DNA of 64,000 bases from Lachnospiraceae bacterium (lineage in GTDB: Bacteria; Bacillota; Clostridia; Lachnospirales; Lachnospiraceae). The notes under the pieces were generated by a model. It did no database searches and was not told where the DNA came from. It saw only the letters and a list, made by a program, of their open reading frames with translations. A program made the position numbers and the translations under genes. Numbering within the stretch: the first letter of the stretch is position 1; every line of letters begins with the position of its first letter. Location of the stretch: contig CABJBM010000019.1 in assembly GCA_902363835.1 (NCBI GenBank), positions 86,283 to 150,282 on the forward strand. Direction: 5' to 3'. This document shows, one piece after another, positions 34,106 through 42,167 of the stretch.

Positions 34106-34913
34106 GGTTTCCTCCCTGTTCCGCCTGTTCCCTGCCGGACAGCTTATAATGAAGATAGCTGCGGATGATGACGTTGATTACATAAAATACCGGAAGCCTG
34201 GAGGTGAACTCCGCTCCCCGGTTCTCACGCTGGTCAGTGAAGAAGCGGAAGTTGACAGTGGCCAGATTGGCAACCGCATTGTTGGTATATGGGGTGATGG
34301 AGAGAATTGGAACATTGTTCATCCGGGCGATTTTGCCAAGGCGCACGGTGGGGCCGAAATCGCCGGTGGTGCTGATTAAGATCAGCAGGGATTCTGTGCG
34401 GATATTTCGCAAAATATGCTCTCCCATTTTGCCGGATTCGATCTTGTATACGTTCTGACGTCCGATGGAAAACAGAAGTTTCTCAAAATAATCGCTGAGA
34501 ATGGAAGTGATCCCTCCCGGCGCCCATAAGTAGATGGGGCAGTCGCTGTCAAAATACCGGAAGGCAAGGCTGAGCTGGTCTTCGGATATGAGATTGGAGG
34601 TCCCTTCCACATTGGAACACAGGCTGTCGATCATGATTCTGGTGGTGAAATCCTGGGCTTTTGAAACCGCAGGCTCTGAATGTTCCTTTTTTCCTTCGGC
34701 TCGGAGGGCATATTTAAATTCCGCAAACCCGGAATATCCAAGCTTTTTGCAGAAACGGAGGATGGTGGCAGAGGAATAGGCTGTCTGGGAAGCCAGGCAC
34801 TGTATGCTCATATCCAGAACTTCTTCCGTGTGCTCATAGACAAATTTCAGAATATTCAGTTCGTTGCTGCTCAGGCTTTTGATAACAGCGTCATCCAGAT
34901 GAAGTGTAACCAT
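34089..34913 (-). CDS. RpiR-family transcriptional regulator (second copy)
   Basis: A 274-residue protein with the same architecture: HTH_6 (DMSIQCLASQTAYSSATILRFCKKLGYSGFAEFKYALR) and a SIS domain. It is clearly diverged from its neighbour, notably in the SIS pocket region. AAGGAGG precedes the ATG. It is the first gene of a two-gene regulator operon, divergent from the nucleoside phosphorylase gene, and may control either that locus or the PTS locus. Confidence 0.9.
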   Translation of the reverse strand: MVTLHLDDAVIKSLSSNELNILKFVYEHTEEVLDMSIQCLASQTAYSSATILRFCKKLGYSGFAEFKYALRAEGKKEHSEPAVSKAQDFTTRIMIDSLCSNVEGTSNLISEDQLSLAFRYFDSDCPIYLWAPGGITSILSDYFEKLLFSIGRQNVYKIESGKMGEHILRNIRTESLLILISTTGDFGPTVRLGKIARMNNVPILSITPYTNNAVANLATVNFRFFTDQRENRGAEFTSRLPVFYVINVIIRSYLHYKLSGREQAEQGGNHDSFI

Positions 34914-35042
34914 TGGAAACCTCCTTGAAAACCTCTTTCGTCCATTTTATCACGAATACATCATAAGTCAATGCAGATGTTGGGAAATAGGCAGGCTCCC
35001 TGGGAATGTGACATACAATCAGGGGCAGTTTGCTGCAATAGA

Positions 35043-35070
35043 TTGACAGGATAGCCTCTTTGTGCTAAAT
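35043..35070 (+). promoter_or_regulatory. Promoter of the nucleoside phosphorylase/ECF operon
   Basis: TTGACA (35043-35048), 16 bp, then CTAAAT (35065-35070) as a weak -10. It is the best candidate in the 190-bp divergent gap. Confidence 0.55.
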
Positions 35071-35105
35071 TCAGGTCATAGAAAGGGTGAAAGGAGATGA
35101 TACCT

Positions 35106-35846
35106 ATGGCAGAGATCATGCCTCATATCAAGCTGTCAGAAGAACAGGCCGTTCCCTATGGACTGCTTCCGGGAGATCCGAAACGTCTGGACAGGATCGC
35201 AGCCTGCCTCACAGAGGTGGAGGAACTGGCTTATAACAGGGAATTCAGAAGTCTTAAAGGGAAATACAGGGGAGTTCCGGTCATGGCGGTGTCCACCGGA
35301 ATCGGAGGCGCGTCCACGGCCATTGCAGTGGAGGAACTGGCCAGGATCGGAGTGAAGGCAATGATCCGGATCGGAAGCTGCGGAGCGCTGCAAAAAGGAA
35401 TCCGCCTTGGGGATTTGATTCTGGTCAATGGGGCTGTCCGGGATGACGGAGCCTCTTCTTCCTATGTGGACTCCATCTATCCGGCTGTGCCGGATACGGA
35501 GCTTTTGCTGTCCTGTATAGAAAGTGCTGGGGGATTGGGAGCAAAAATCCATGTGGGAATAGCCAGAAGCCATGACAGCTTTTACATTGATGAGGAAAAA
35601 GAGGTCTGCGCCTATTGGGCGGGAAAAGGAGTCATGGGCTCTGACATGGAAACCGCTGCGTTATTTGTGGTGGGCGGACTTCGGGGAGTGAAAACCGCTT
35701 CCATTTTAAATGTAGTGGTTGAGCATGAAGAATCCATAGAAGACAACATTAACAGCTATACGGTTGGAGAGTCTGCCATGATGAGGGGAGAGCATTTGGA
35801 GATCCTGACGGCGCTGGAAGCCTTTGTCCGGATGGATCAGGGCTGA
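35106..35846 (+). CDS. Nucleoside phosphorylase (uridine phosphorylase-like)
   Basis: A 246-residue cytosolic PNP_UDP_1 family enzyme. Phosphate and sugar sites are visible in GLLPGDPKRLDRIA, MIRIGSCGALQ and GSDMETAALFVVGGLRGV (the SDMExA motif contacting ribose). It cleaves a nucleoside with phosphate to free base and ribose-1-phosphate. The ATG at 35106 is 9 bp after AAGGAG; the in-frame ATG at 35097 abuts that site. It heads an operon with a full ECF transporter, which suggests that the nucleoside it cleaves is what the transporter brings in. Confidence 0.92.
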   Translation: MAEIMPHIKLSEEQAVPYGLLPGDPKRLDRIAACLTEVEELAYNREFRSLKGKYRGVPVMAVSTGIGGASTAIAVEELARIGVKAMIRIGSCGALQKGIRLGDLILVNGAVRDDGASSSYVDSIYPAVPDTELLLSCIESAGGLGAKIHVGIARSHDSFYIDEEKEVCAYWAGKGVMGSDMETAALFVVGGLRGVKTASILNVVVEHEESIEDNINSYTVGESAMMRGEHLEILTALEAFVRMDQG

Positions 35847-35870
35847 AAGAAAAACATCCTTCAGCCCTGA
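35837..35870 (+). other. Hairpin overlapping the phosphorylase stop codon
   Basis: TCAGGGCTGAA pairs perfectly (11 bp) with TTCAGCCCTGA around a 12-base loop, followed only by GTTTG. It may be a partial attenuator or an mRNA stability element between the enzyme and transporter genes. Confidence 0.5.
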
Positions 35871-35945
35871 GTTTGTGAATCAACCGGATATACAAGCATA
35901 TCCCTTGATTCCCTGGTATGCAAAAACATAAATGGAGGAAAAGAG

Positions 35946-36548
35946 ATGAAAAATTTATTTAAAACCAAATTGAATGCGGCCTGCTTTGTGCTGATCCCGG
36001 CCTGCATTGGAATCAATTATTTAGGAAAACTTTTTGCATCTGTATTAAAGCTGCCGCTTTGGCTGGATTCCATCGGCACCTGTATCGGCGGAATTCTGGG
36101 CGGACCTGTGATTGGCGGGATCTGCGGAGCTGCCAATAACCTGATTTACGGCTTTACCACCGGTGATTCCATTACTCTGGTCTATGCATTGACCAGCCTG
36201 GGAATCGGTGTTGCCGTAGGAATTATGGCAAGATTCGGCCATATGGAAAAACTTTCAGGCGCCATTCTCACAGCCTGTGTGGCAGGTCTTGCGGCTGTTG
36301 TGATCTCCACTCCTTTAAACATCATTTTCTGGGGCGGAACTACCGGCAACATCTGGGGAGACGCTGTCTTTGCCTGGTCACAGGCTTCCGGACTTCCTGT
36401 TGCCCTTGGTTCTTTCCTTGACGAGGTTATCGTGGATGTGCCGGATAAGCTGATCACCCTTTTGATCGTGTTTGCCATCATCAAAGGACTCCCAAAGAAA
36501 CTGACTTCCCTTTATGAACTGGATGATGAAGTGATGAGTCTGGATTAA
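35946..36548 (+). CDS. ECF transporter substrate-specific (S) component
   Basis: A 200-residue membrane protein with about six helices. The segment LPLWLDSIGTCIGGILGGPVIGGICGAANNLIYGF is typical of S components. AATGGAGG precedes the ATG. It sits directly before its own EcfT and EcfA genes, so this is a dedicated (group I) system. The preceding phosphorylase gene suggests a nucleoside or nucleobase substrate; that is an inference from context, not from the protein itself. Confidence 0.85.
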   Translation: MKNLFKTKLNAACFVLIPACIGINYLGKLFASVLKLPLWLDSIGTCIGGILGGPVIGGICGAANNLIYGFTTGDSITLVYALTSLGIGVAVGIMARFGHMEKLSGAILTACVAGLAAVVISTPLNIIFWGGTTGNIWGDAVFAWSQASGLPVALGSFLDEVIVDVPDKLITLLIVFAIIKGLPKKLTSLYELDDEVMSLD

Positions 36549-36568
36549 AGCAGGAAAGGCAGAATTAT

Positions 36569-37342
36569 ATGAAAAGTATCAGTCTTTACGTGGATAAGGA
36601 TACCTTCTTAACCAGGCTGCATCCATTTGCCAAGATGTTTTATATCCTGGCCGCCGTCAGCGCGCCCCTGATCGGGGGTGCGCTGTGGATGTATGTCCTG
36701 TTCCTGGCCATCAGTCTGTGTCTTTTGGTCAGCGGGAAAATCATAGGTCATGTTTTTCCCTTGATCGTCTTTTCTTTTACCATCATCATCACCATTTTTT
36801 TGATACACGGTCTATTTAATCAGGAAAATCAGAAGGTGCTGTTCCATCTCGGGCCCCTTGCTTTTTATCAGGAAGGACTTCTTTATGCCACCAGGATCGG
36901 ACTCAACATTTTGAACATGCTTTTGGCTTTTGCCACCTTTGTATTGACCACAAAGCCTGCGGATCTGGTAGATGACTTGGAGCAGGCAGGCTTTTCGCCC
37001 AGGTTCGGATACATGATCAGCTCTGTTTTTCAGATCATTCCCCAGATGATGGGAACCATGAACACCATCATGGATGCCCAGAGAAGCCGGGGCATGGAAA
37101 CGGAAGGCAGCCTGCTTGTGAGAGCCAGGGCATTTATTCCCCTGATCTCTCCTGTGGTCAGCAGCTCCCTGATCAACACCAGGGAAAGGGCAATTGCCTT
37201 GGAAGTGCGGGGATTTGATTCAAGGAATAAGAAAACATTTTTAAGGGACCACAGGCTTAATGGCAGGGACAAGGCATTCATGTCACTTATGGCCCTGCTC
37301 ATTGCATGTTCCCTTGTATGGAGGGTGCTTGCATGGCTTTGA
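36569..37342 (+). CDS. ecfT: ECF transporter transmembrane component (EcfT)
   Basis: A 257-residue membrane protein. It has four to five helices and the two coupling motifs, Ala-Arg-Gly-like near DAQRSRGMETEG and near ALEVRGFDSRNKK, that bind the ATPase grooves. It links the S component to the fused ATPase encoded next, with which it overlaps by 10 bp. The start follows GGAAAGG. Confidence 0.92.
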   Translation: MKSISLYVDKDTFLTRLHPFAKMFYILAAVSAPLIGGALWMYVLFLAISLCLLVSGKIIGHVFPLIVFSFTIIITIFLIHGLFNQENQKVLFHLGPLAFYQEGLLYATRIGLNILNMLLAFATFVLTTKPADLVDDLEQAGFSPRFGYMISSVFQIIPQMMGTMNTIMDAQRSRGMETEGSLLVRARAFIPLISPVVSSSLINTRERAIALEVRGFDSRNKKTFLRDHRLNGRDKAFMSLMALLIACSLVWRVLAWL

Positions 37343-39024
37343 TCGAAGTGAACAATTTAAAATACCGGTATCCCCATACAGAAAGCCTGGCTCTGGACGG
37401 AATTGATTTTGAAGTGGAAAAGGGGCAGTTTATTGGGATAGCAGGTGAGAACAAGGCAGGAAAAAGCACTTTATGCCAGGCCTTTGCCGGTCTGGTGCCA
37501 ACCATGTTCCGTGGGGCTTACGGCGGAAAGATCTTCATTGACGGGGCAGAGGGGGCAAAGACTCCCATTGCCGAATTGTGCCAGAAGGTGGGCCTTGTGT
37601 TCCAGAACCCATTTAACCAGCTTTCCGGTGCAAAGGATACGGTTTTTGAAGAAATCGCTTTTGGACTTCAGAATCTGGGGATTTCCCGGGAAGAGATTTT
37701 TAAAAGGGTGGAAGAAAAGTTAAGGCTTTTGGATATTGAGGAGTACAGAGACAGAAATCCTTTTGATTTATCCGGCGGACAGACCCAGCGGGTGGCCATT
37801 GCCAGCATCCTTGCCATGGAGCCGAAAGTTATTGTGCTTGATGAGCCTACCTCCCAGCTGGACCCTCAGGGAAGCGAAGAGGTGTTCCGGGTGGTTGATA
37901 AGCTGGCAAAAACAGGCATCACCATTATTATGGTGGAACAGAAAATGGAGAAGCTGGCTTCTTATTGCCACAAGATCCTTCTTCTTCACAAAGGAAAGCA
38001 GGTGGCCTTTGATACTCCGGAACGGATTTTTTCAAGGGATGATCTGGAGGAACTGGGGGTTAAGCCGCCGGTCTATACCCAGGTGTGCAGGGCCCTTGGG
38101 GTGTACCGGAAAGAGGGGGAGGACAAGCTTTATCCGGTCACTCTTGAGCAGATGGAGGATTTAAGGGAGCAGTTTCCTCCAAGGCTTGCCGGCAGGAACT
38201 TTGTATATAAAAATGGAGAGAAACAGGCTGAGGAAGTGTTCCGGATTCAGGATCTTGGATTTCATTACCAGCCTGATACTCCGGTGATCCGGAATCTGGA
38301 CCTTTGCCTTGACAAAAGACCTACTGCCATCATTGGCCAGAACGGAGCCGGAAAGACCACTCTGGTCAAACTGTTAAAAGGACTTTTAAAGCCTGATGCA
38401 GGGAATATTTTCTTTGAGGGCGAGGATATTTCCAAAAGGACCGTGGCACAGCTTGCCGGAAAGGTAGGGTATGTGTTCCAGAACCCGGATGACCAGATAT
38501 TCAAAAACCAGGTGCTGGAAGAGGTCATGGTGGGACCGTTAAACTTAGGACTGAGCCGTGCAGAGGCGCAAAAGCGGGCTGTGGAGGCCCTTGAGATGGT
38601 AGGGCTTATGGAAGCGGCAGAAGAAAACCCCTATGACCTGGATTTATCGGAACGGAAAATGGTTGCCATCGCTTCAGTGGCTGCCATGGACCCTAAGGTG
38701 CTGATACTGGATGAACCCACCATTGCCCAGGATGCCAGAGGGCGGGCCGTGCTGGGAAGGATTGTCCGTACCTTAAGTGAAAAGGGAAAATTTGTGCTGG
38801 CCATTCTTCATGACATGGATTTTGTAGCGGAATATTTTGAACGGGTCATTATCATGGCTCACGGAAAGGTGCTTTCAGACGGTCCGGGAGAAGAGGTTTT
38901 TTACCAGAAGGAAAGCCTGTCCAAGGCCAGGCTGGAGCAGCCCCATACCACCAGGCTGTGTGAATTCCTGGGCTATGAGGGTGCCTTTATGACAGCAGAT
39001 GATATAAAGGCTGCGGATAGATAA
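37333..39024 (+). CDS. ecfA: ECF transporter dual ATPase (fused EcfA-EcfA')
   Basis: A 563-residue protein with two ABC ATPase domains. Domain 1 has GENKAGKST (38-46), LSGGQTQR and VIVLDEPTSQLD. Domain 2 has GQNGAGKTT (335-343) and VLILDEPTIAQD, but its signature reads LSERKMV instead of LSGGQ, so one of the two composite ATP sites is probably degenerate. The ATG at 37333 overlaps the EcfT gene; in-frame codons upstream lie within it. It supplies energy for the ECF importer. A terminator follows. Confidence 0.93.
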   Translation: MALIEVNNLKYRYPHTESLALDGIDFEVEKGQFIGIAGENKAGKSTLCQAFAGLVPTMFRGAYGGKIFIDGAEGAKTPIAELCQKVGLVFQNPFNQLSGAKDTVFEEIAFGLQNLGISREEIFKRVEEKLRLLDIEEYRDRNPFDLSGGQTQRVAIASILAMEPKVIVLDEPTSQLDPQGSEEVFRVVDKLAKTGITIIMVEQKMEKLASYCHKILLLHKGKQVAFDTPERIFSRDDLEELGVKPPVYTQVCRALGVYRKEGEDKLYPVTLEQMEDLREQFPPRLAGRNFVYKNGEKQAEEVFRIQDLGFHYQPDTPVIRNLDLCLDKRPTAIIGQNGAGKTTLVKLLKGLLKPDAGNIFFEGEDISKRTVAQLAGKVGYVFQNPDDQIFKNQVLEEVMVGPLNLGLSRAEAQKRAVEALEMVGLMEAAEENPYDLDLSERKMVAIASVAAMDPKVLILDEPTIAQDARGRAVLGRIVRTLSEKGKFVLAILHDMDFVAEYFERVIIMAHGKVLSDGPGEEVFYQKESLSKARLEQPHTTRLCEFLGYEGAFMTADDIKAADR

Positions 39025-39048
39025 TGCTTTTATCCGCAGGCAGGAAAC

Positions 39049-39090
39049 GCCTGGCTTACAGAGGAATCCCTTTGAAGCCAGGTGTTTTTT
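39049..39090 (+). terminator. Terminator of the ECF operon
   Basis: CGCCTGGCTT pairs with AAGCCAGGTG around a 16-base loop, followed by TTTTTT. A second hairpin (CTGCGGATA/TATCCGCAG) overlaps the ecfA stop. Confidence 0.85.
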
Positions 39091-39110
39091 ATGTTGGAAT
39101 CAAGGCCATT

Positions 39111-39620
39111 TTAAGTTTTTCTGTCAGGAGGGCAGAAGACCACAATCATCAGGGGAGTTGTGATAGCCGGGATGCTGCGCGTGGTAAATGCATAAGTAAC
39201 AAGGAGAAAGTGGCCGCCAGGATTGTAAAAGAAAGTCTGACCGTTGGAAAGAACAATGGTTGTATCACTTTGATCAGACAGGCTCAGCTTCAGGGTTTGG
39301 GATGAACTCAGCAGGTCTTCGTCAAAATAATCAAAAGCAGCCTCATACCCATCGCTGTTTTCTGCAAGGACGACCGCTGTAAACTGTGGCGGATAAATAA
39401 GGGGCACAGGCGCTTTTGTATCGTAGAAGGCAACAATGGAATCGCCGGTGTTAAAGGTATGCTGGCTGAGTACATAGGTTTGAGGAGTGACAATAAAATT
39501 AGTCTGCCCCAGGCTCTCACTCATTATGGAAATAATCATGGTACAGCTTTTGTCGGCAGAGGAGGTCATTAAGGGTGTGACGGAAGTTACTGTTCCGTAG
39601 ATAGGAGAATAGCGTGCCAT
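39111..39620 (-). CDS. Conserved clostridial protein of unknown function
   Basis: A 169-residue protein without signal peptide or membrane helix, rich in beta-strand-type sequence and Ser/Thr. The core NFIVTPQTYVLSQHTFNTGDSIVAFYDTKAPVPLIYPPQFTAVVLAE resembles a small family seen in many clostridia without assigned function. AAAAGGATCTTTT precedes the ATG. It stands alone between two plus-strand genes. No catalytic motif is recognised. Confidence 0.65.
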   Translation of the reverse strand: MARYSPIYGTVTSVTPLMTSSADKSCTMIISIMSESLGQTNFIVTPQTYVLSQHTFNTGDSIVAFYDTKAPVPLIYPPQFTAVVLAENSDGYEAAFDYFDEDLLSSSQTLKLSLSDQSDTTIVLSNGQTFFYNPGGHFLLVTYAFTTRSIPAITTPLMIVVFCPPDRKT

Positions 39621-39823
39621 AAAAGATCCTTTTCATCATTCTTAATTTTATCTTATGTAGGAGGAAGAGGCATTATGAAATATTTTGTCTGCCTGGAAAA
39701 AACGGAATTTTCTTAAGACCCTTAAGGTGGAAGTTCCTTCCAGGAATCCTGTTATGTCTTGGGGAGTCCTGCCTTCAAATAGGAAATCGTAATAAAAACG
39801 TCAAAAAATATACTGTAAAAATT

Positions 39824-39853
39824 TAGACAAATTTCGCGGTTTTCATGTATAAT
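39824..39853 (+). promoter_or_regulatory. Promoter of the second YkuD gene
   Basis: TAGACA (39824-39829), 18 bp, TATAAT (39848-39853). The gap 39621-39823 shows no other feature. Confidence 0.65.
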
Positions 39854-39893
39854 AAATGCTGAACGAAAAGGCTGGTAAAGAGGTAGGGAATAA

Positions 39894-41585
39894 ATGGAAA
39901 ATGTGAAACCGCGCAGCAGGAAGAAAAAGCCATTGGGATTAAAAGGCTGGGCAGCAATTGGAAGCGGGACTGTAGCTGCAGCGGCGCTGATCGCTGCCCT
40001 GGCCTATCTTCAGATGGGCAGGCAGTATGAGAAGGTGTTTTTTCCCAACACCACGATTAATGGAATGGATGCATCTAAGAAATCCATAGAAGAAGTAAAG
40101 AAGTCAATTGCTTCCGGAGTTGAGGGCTATGTGCTGTCAATCAGGGAGAGGGGAGAAAGCATTGAGGAGATAAAGGGAAAGGACATAGGCCTTGAGTCAG
40201 TTTTTGACGGAAGCCTTGAAAAGCTTTTGGCAGACCAGAAAACCTATAAATGGCTGAAACATATAAAAACGCCCCAGGAATTTGACATAGGGACCATGAT
40301 TCAGTATGATAAGGACAAATTTGAATCGGCTGTTTCCGGTTTATCGTGTTTAAGGGAAGAACTTATGGAAAAGCCGGAGAATGCACATGTATCTGATTAT
40401 GTACCGGGACAGGGCTACACAATAGTGGCAGCAAAGGAAGGAAACCAGCTGGACCCGGAAATTGTTCAGACAGGAATTTCCCAGGCTGTCATGGGCTTGC
40501 AGACAGAGGTTTCTCTGGAAGAGCTTGGAGCTTATGTAAAACCGCAGATCCCGGCTGACGATCCGCAGCTGATCGCCCAGGTGCAGGAATTGAACAAATA
40601 CGTCAATGCTTCCATTACATACAAATTCGGAGATGAAAAAAAGGTTTTAAACGGCGATACGATTTCCAAGTGGATCGGAATCGGAGAGGATGGTAAGGTT
40701 TATTTAAGCAGCTCCTCTGTCACCGCATATGTAAAGGAACTGGCTTCTAAGTATGATACGTCCACAAAGGCCAAAAGCTTAAAAACCTCCTATGGGCAGA
40801 CCGTAAAGATCACGGGGGGCAGCTATGGCTGGAAAATCGACCAAAGTGCCGAGGCGGATGAGCTGGCAGAGCTGATCCGCTCCGGGCAGAGCCAGGTAAG
40901 GGAGCCTGTGTACAAGCAGAAGGCTGCCAGTCACGGGGATACTGATTATGGCAGCACTTACGTAGAAGTGAACTTAACGGCCCAGCATCTGTATTTTTAT
41001 AAAGACGGTAAGCTTGTGGTGGATTCGGATTTTGTATCCGGCAATGAGTCAAAGGGCTGGTCCACTCCTGCAGGTGTGTTTTCCCTTTCTTATAAGCAAA
41101 AGGATGCCACCTTAAAAGGAGAAGATTACAGAACTCCCGTGTCTTTCTGGATGCCATTTAACGGAAACATCGGTTTTCATGATGCCACATGGCGCAGCAG
41201 CTTCGGAGGCACCATCTATAAGGCCAGCGGCTCTCATGGCTGTGTCAATCTGCCTCCTGCCGTGGCAAAAACCATGTTTGAGAATATTGCGTCAGGAGTT
41301 CCGGTGCTCTGCTATCATTTGCCTGGAACAGAATCCAAAACAACCTCTAACGGAACTTCAAAACCAGGGGAGACAAAGCCTGCTGCAGAGACGACAACTG
41401 CAGCAAAGCCTACGGAAGCACCTACAACAGCGGCTCCCACCACGGCTCCACCCACAACTGCGGCTCCTACCAGGGAACCGGAGACAGAGATTACAACAAG
41501 TGCCCCTTCCACAGGGGATGAGATCGGACCTGGAATTTCCGGGACCTCAGACAAGAAGAAAACCGGGCCTGGCGTGAAAAAGTAG
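39894..41585 (+). CDS. L,D-transpeptidase (YkuD) with PT-rich C-terminal tail
   Basis: A 563-residue paralog of the enzyme at 27479. It has a basic N-terminus, a membrane anchor (residues ~17-42) and PG-binding-4-type repeats (GMDASKKSIEEVKKSI...). The YkuD domain has HDATW and SHGCVNLP (catalytic C450), and the protein ends in a ~75-residue Thr/Pro/Ala-rich tail (PTEAPTTAAPTTAPPTT...). The tail is low-complexity and probably spans or binds the cell wall. It has its own promoter. It makes 3-3 peptidoglycan cross-links outside the membrane. Confidence 0.93.
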   Translation: MENVKPRSRKKKPLGLKGWAAIGSGTVAAAALIAALAYLQMGRQYEKVFFPNTTINGMDASKKSIEEVKKSIASGVEGYVLSIRERGESIEEIKGKDIGLESVFDGSLEKLLADQKTYKWLKHIKTPQEFDIGTMIQYDKDKFESAVSGLSCLREELMEKPENAHVSDYVPGQGYTIVAAKEGNQLDPEIVQTGISQAVMGLQTEVSLEELGAYVKPQIPADDPQLIAQVQELNKYVNASITYKFGDEKKVLNGDTISKWIGIGEDGKVYLSSSSVTAYVKELASKYDTSTKAKSLKTSYGQTVKITGGSYGWKIDQSAEADELAELIRSGQSQVREPVYKQKAASHGDTDYGSTYVEVNLTAQHLYFYKDGKLVVDSDFVSGNESKGWSTPAGVFSLSYKQKDATLKGEDYRTPVSFWMPFNGNIGFHDATWRSSFGGTIYKASGSHGCVNLPPAVAKTMFENIASGVPVLCYHLPGTESKTTSNGTSKPGETKPAAETTTAAKPTEAPTTAAPTTAPPTTAAPTREPETEITTSAPSTGDEIGPGISGTSDKKKTGPGVKK

Positions 41586-41587
41586 TG

Positions 41588-41668
41588 CTGCCCGGTAGGA
41601 AGATATGGGAGCAAAGCCCTTGGGCTGCTGCTCCGGCTGTTCACATGAGCCGGGCAGCAGTCTTTTAT
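41588..41668 (+). terminator. Possible terminator after the second YkuD gene
   Basis: GCTGCCCGG (41588-41596) pairs with CCGGGCAGC (41650-41658) around an internally structured loop, followed by AGTCTTTTATTT. Confidence 0.5.
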
Positions 41669-41718
41669 TTGCGTATTTCCCGCAGTTTTTATAAGAAAAC
41701 AAAGGATTTTCTTGACAA

Positions 41719-41752
41719 TATCAGGCTGCTGATATAGGGTTTGATATATCAG
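41719..41752. promoter_or_regulatory. Cluster of three operator half-sites at a promoter
   Basis: TATCAG-N4-CTGATA (41719-41734) overlaps CTGATATA-N8-TATATCAG (41729-41752), both perfect dyads sharing the middle half-site. They lie just downstream of TTGACA (41712-41717), over the likely -10. This looks like a cooperative repressor site for the small gene at 41780. Confidence 0.55.
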
Positions 41753-41779
41753 CCAGGTGAGATTAAGGAGGAAAGTGAA

Positions 41780-42055
41780 ATGCTTAATAAAGATACTTTT
41801 GTGCCCATCCAGTTTTTTAAAAAGGAAGCTTACACCGGGAGCATGAAAGGAATGCGCTACCGGGTGACAAAGGAGGAGGAAGAATTTTCAGCCGTGGTAT
41901 ATCCGGAACCATATTGCTATGAAGCGACTCCTGAGGAGAAGAAAATAAGAGCGGCGTTTCCCTTTACGGAAGAGGGACGGAAACAGGTGGTGGACTGGAT
42001 CAATGGGCAGTATGAGGAAAACCGTTCTACCTGGGAGAAAACCGCAAGAAAATGA
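41780..42055 (+). CDS. Small conserved protein of unknown function
   Basis: A 91-residue cytosolic protein, acidic and basic residues mixed, with the segment TGSMKGMRYRVTKEEEEFSAVVYPEPYCYEATPEEKK. The ending EEGRKQVVDWINGQYEENRSTWEK is helical. AAGGAGG at 41767-41773 fixes the ATG. The family is not recognised with confidence. The unusual operator cluster upstream suggests tight control. A glnS gene follows 112 bp later with its own leader. Confidence 0.75.
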   Translation: MLNKDTFVPIQFFKKEAYTGSMKGMRYRVTKEEEEFSAVVYPEPYCYEATPEEKKIRAAFPFTEEGRKQVVDWINGQYEENRSTWEKTARK

Positions 42056-42167
42056 CGGGAAAGACAGGGCAGCAGCCCGGTTCTTTGCTGTATTTTCCCC
42101 CTTTCCTAAATGGATGAAGTATGGTATGATAGTGTATTATTGGAATTACTGACATGGAGGAAGAGAA

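Noticed and set aside
39024..39305. A 93-codon plus-strand frame after ecfA
   Set aside because: It runs through the ECF operon terminator and is antisense to the better-supported gene at 39111-39620.
42056..42167. A T-box leader before glnS
   Set aside because: No T-box sequence, specifier stem or terminator was seen in the 112-bp gap, which is also too short.
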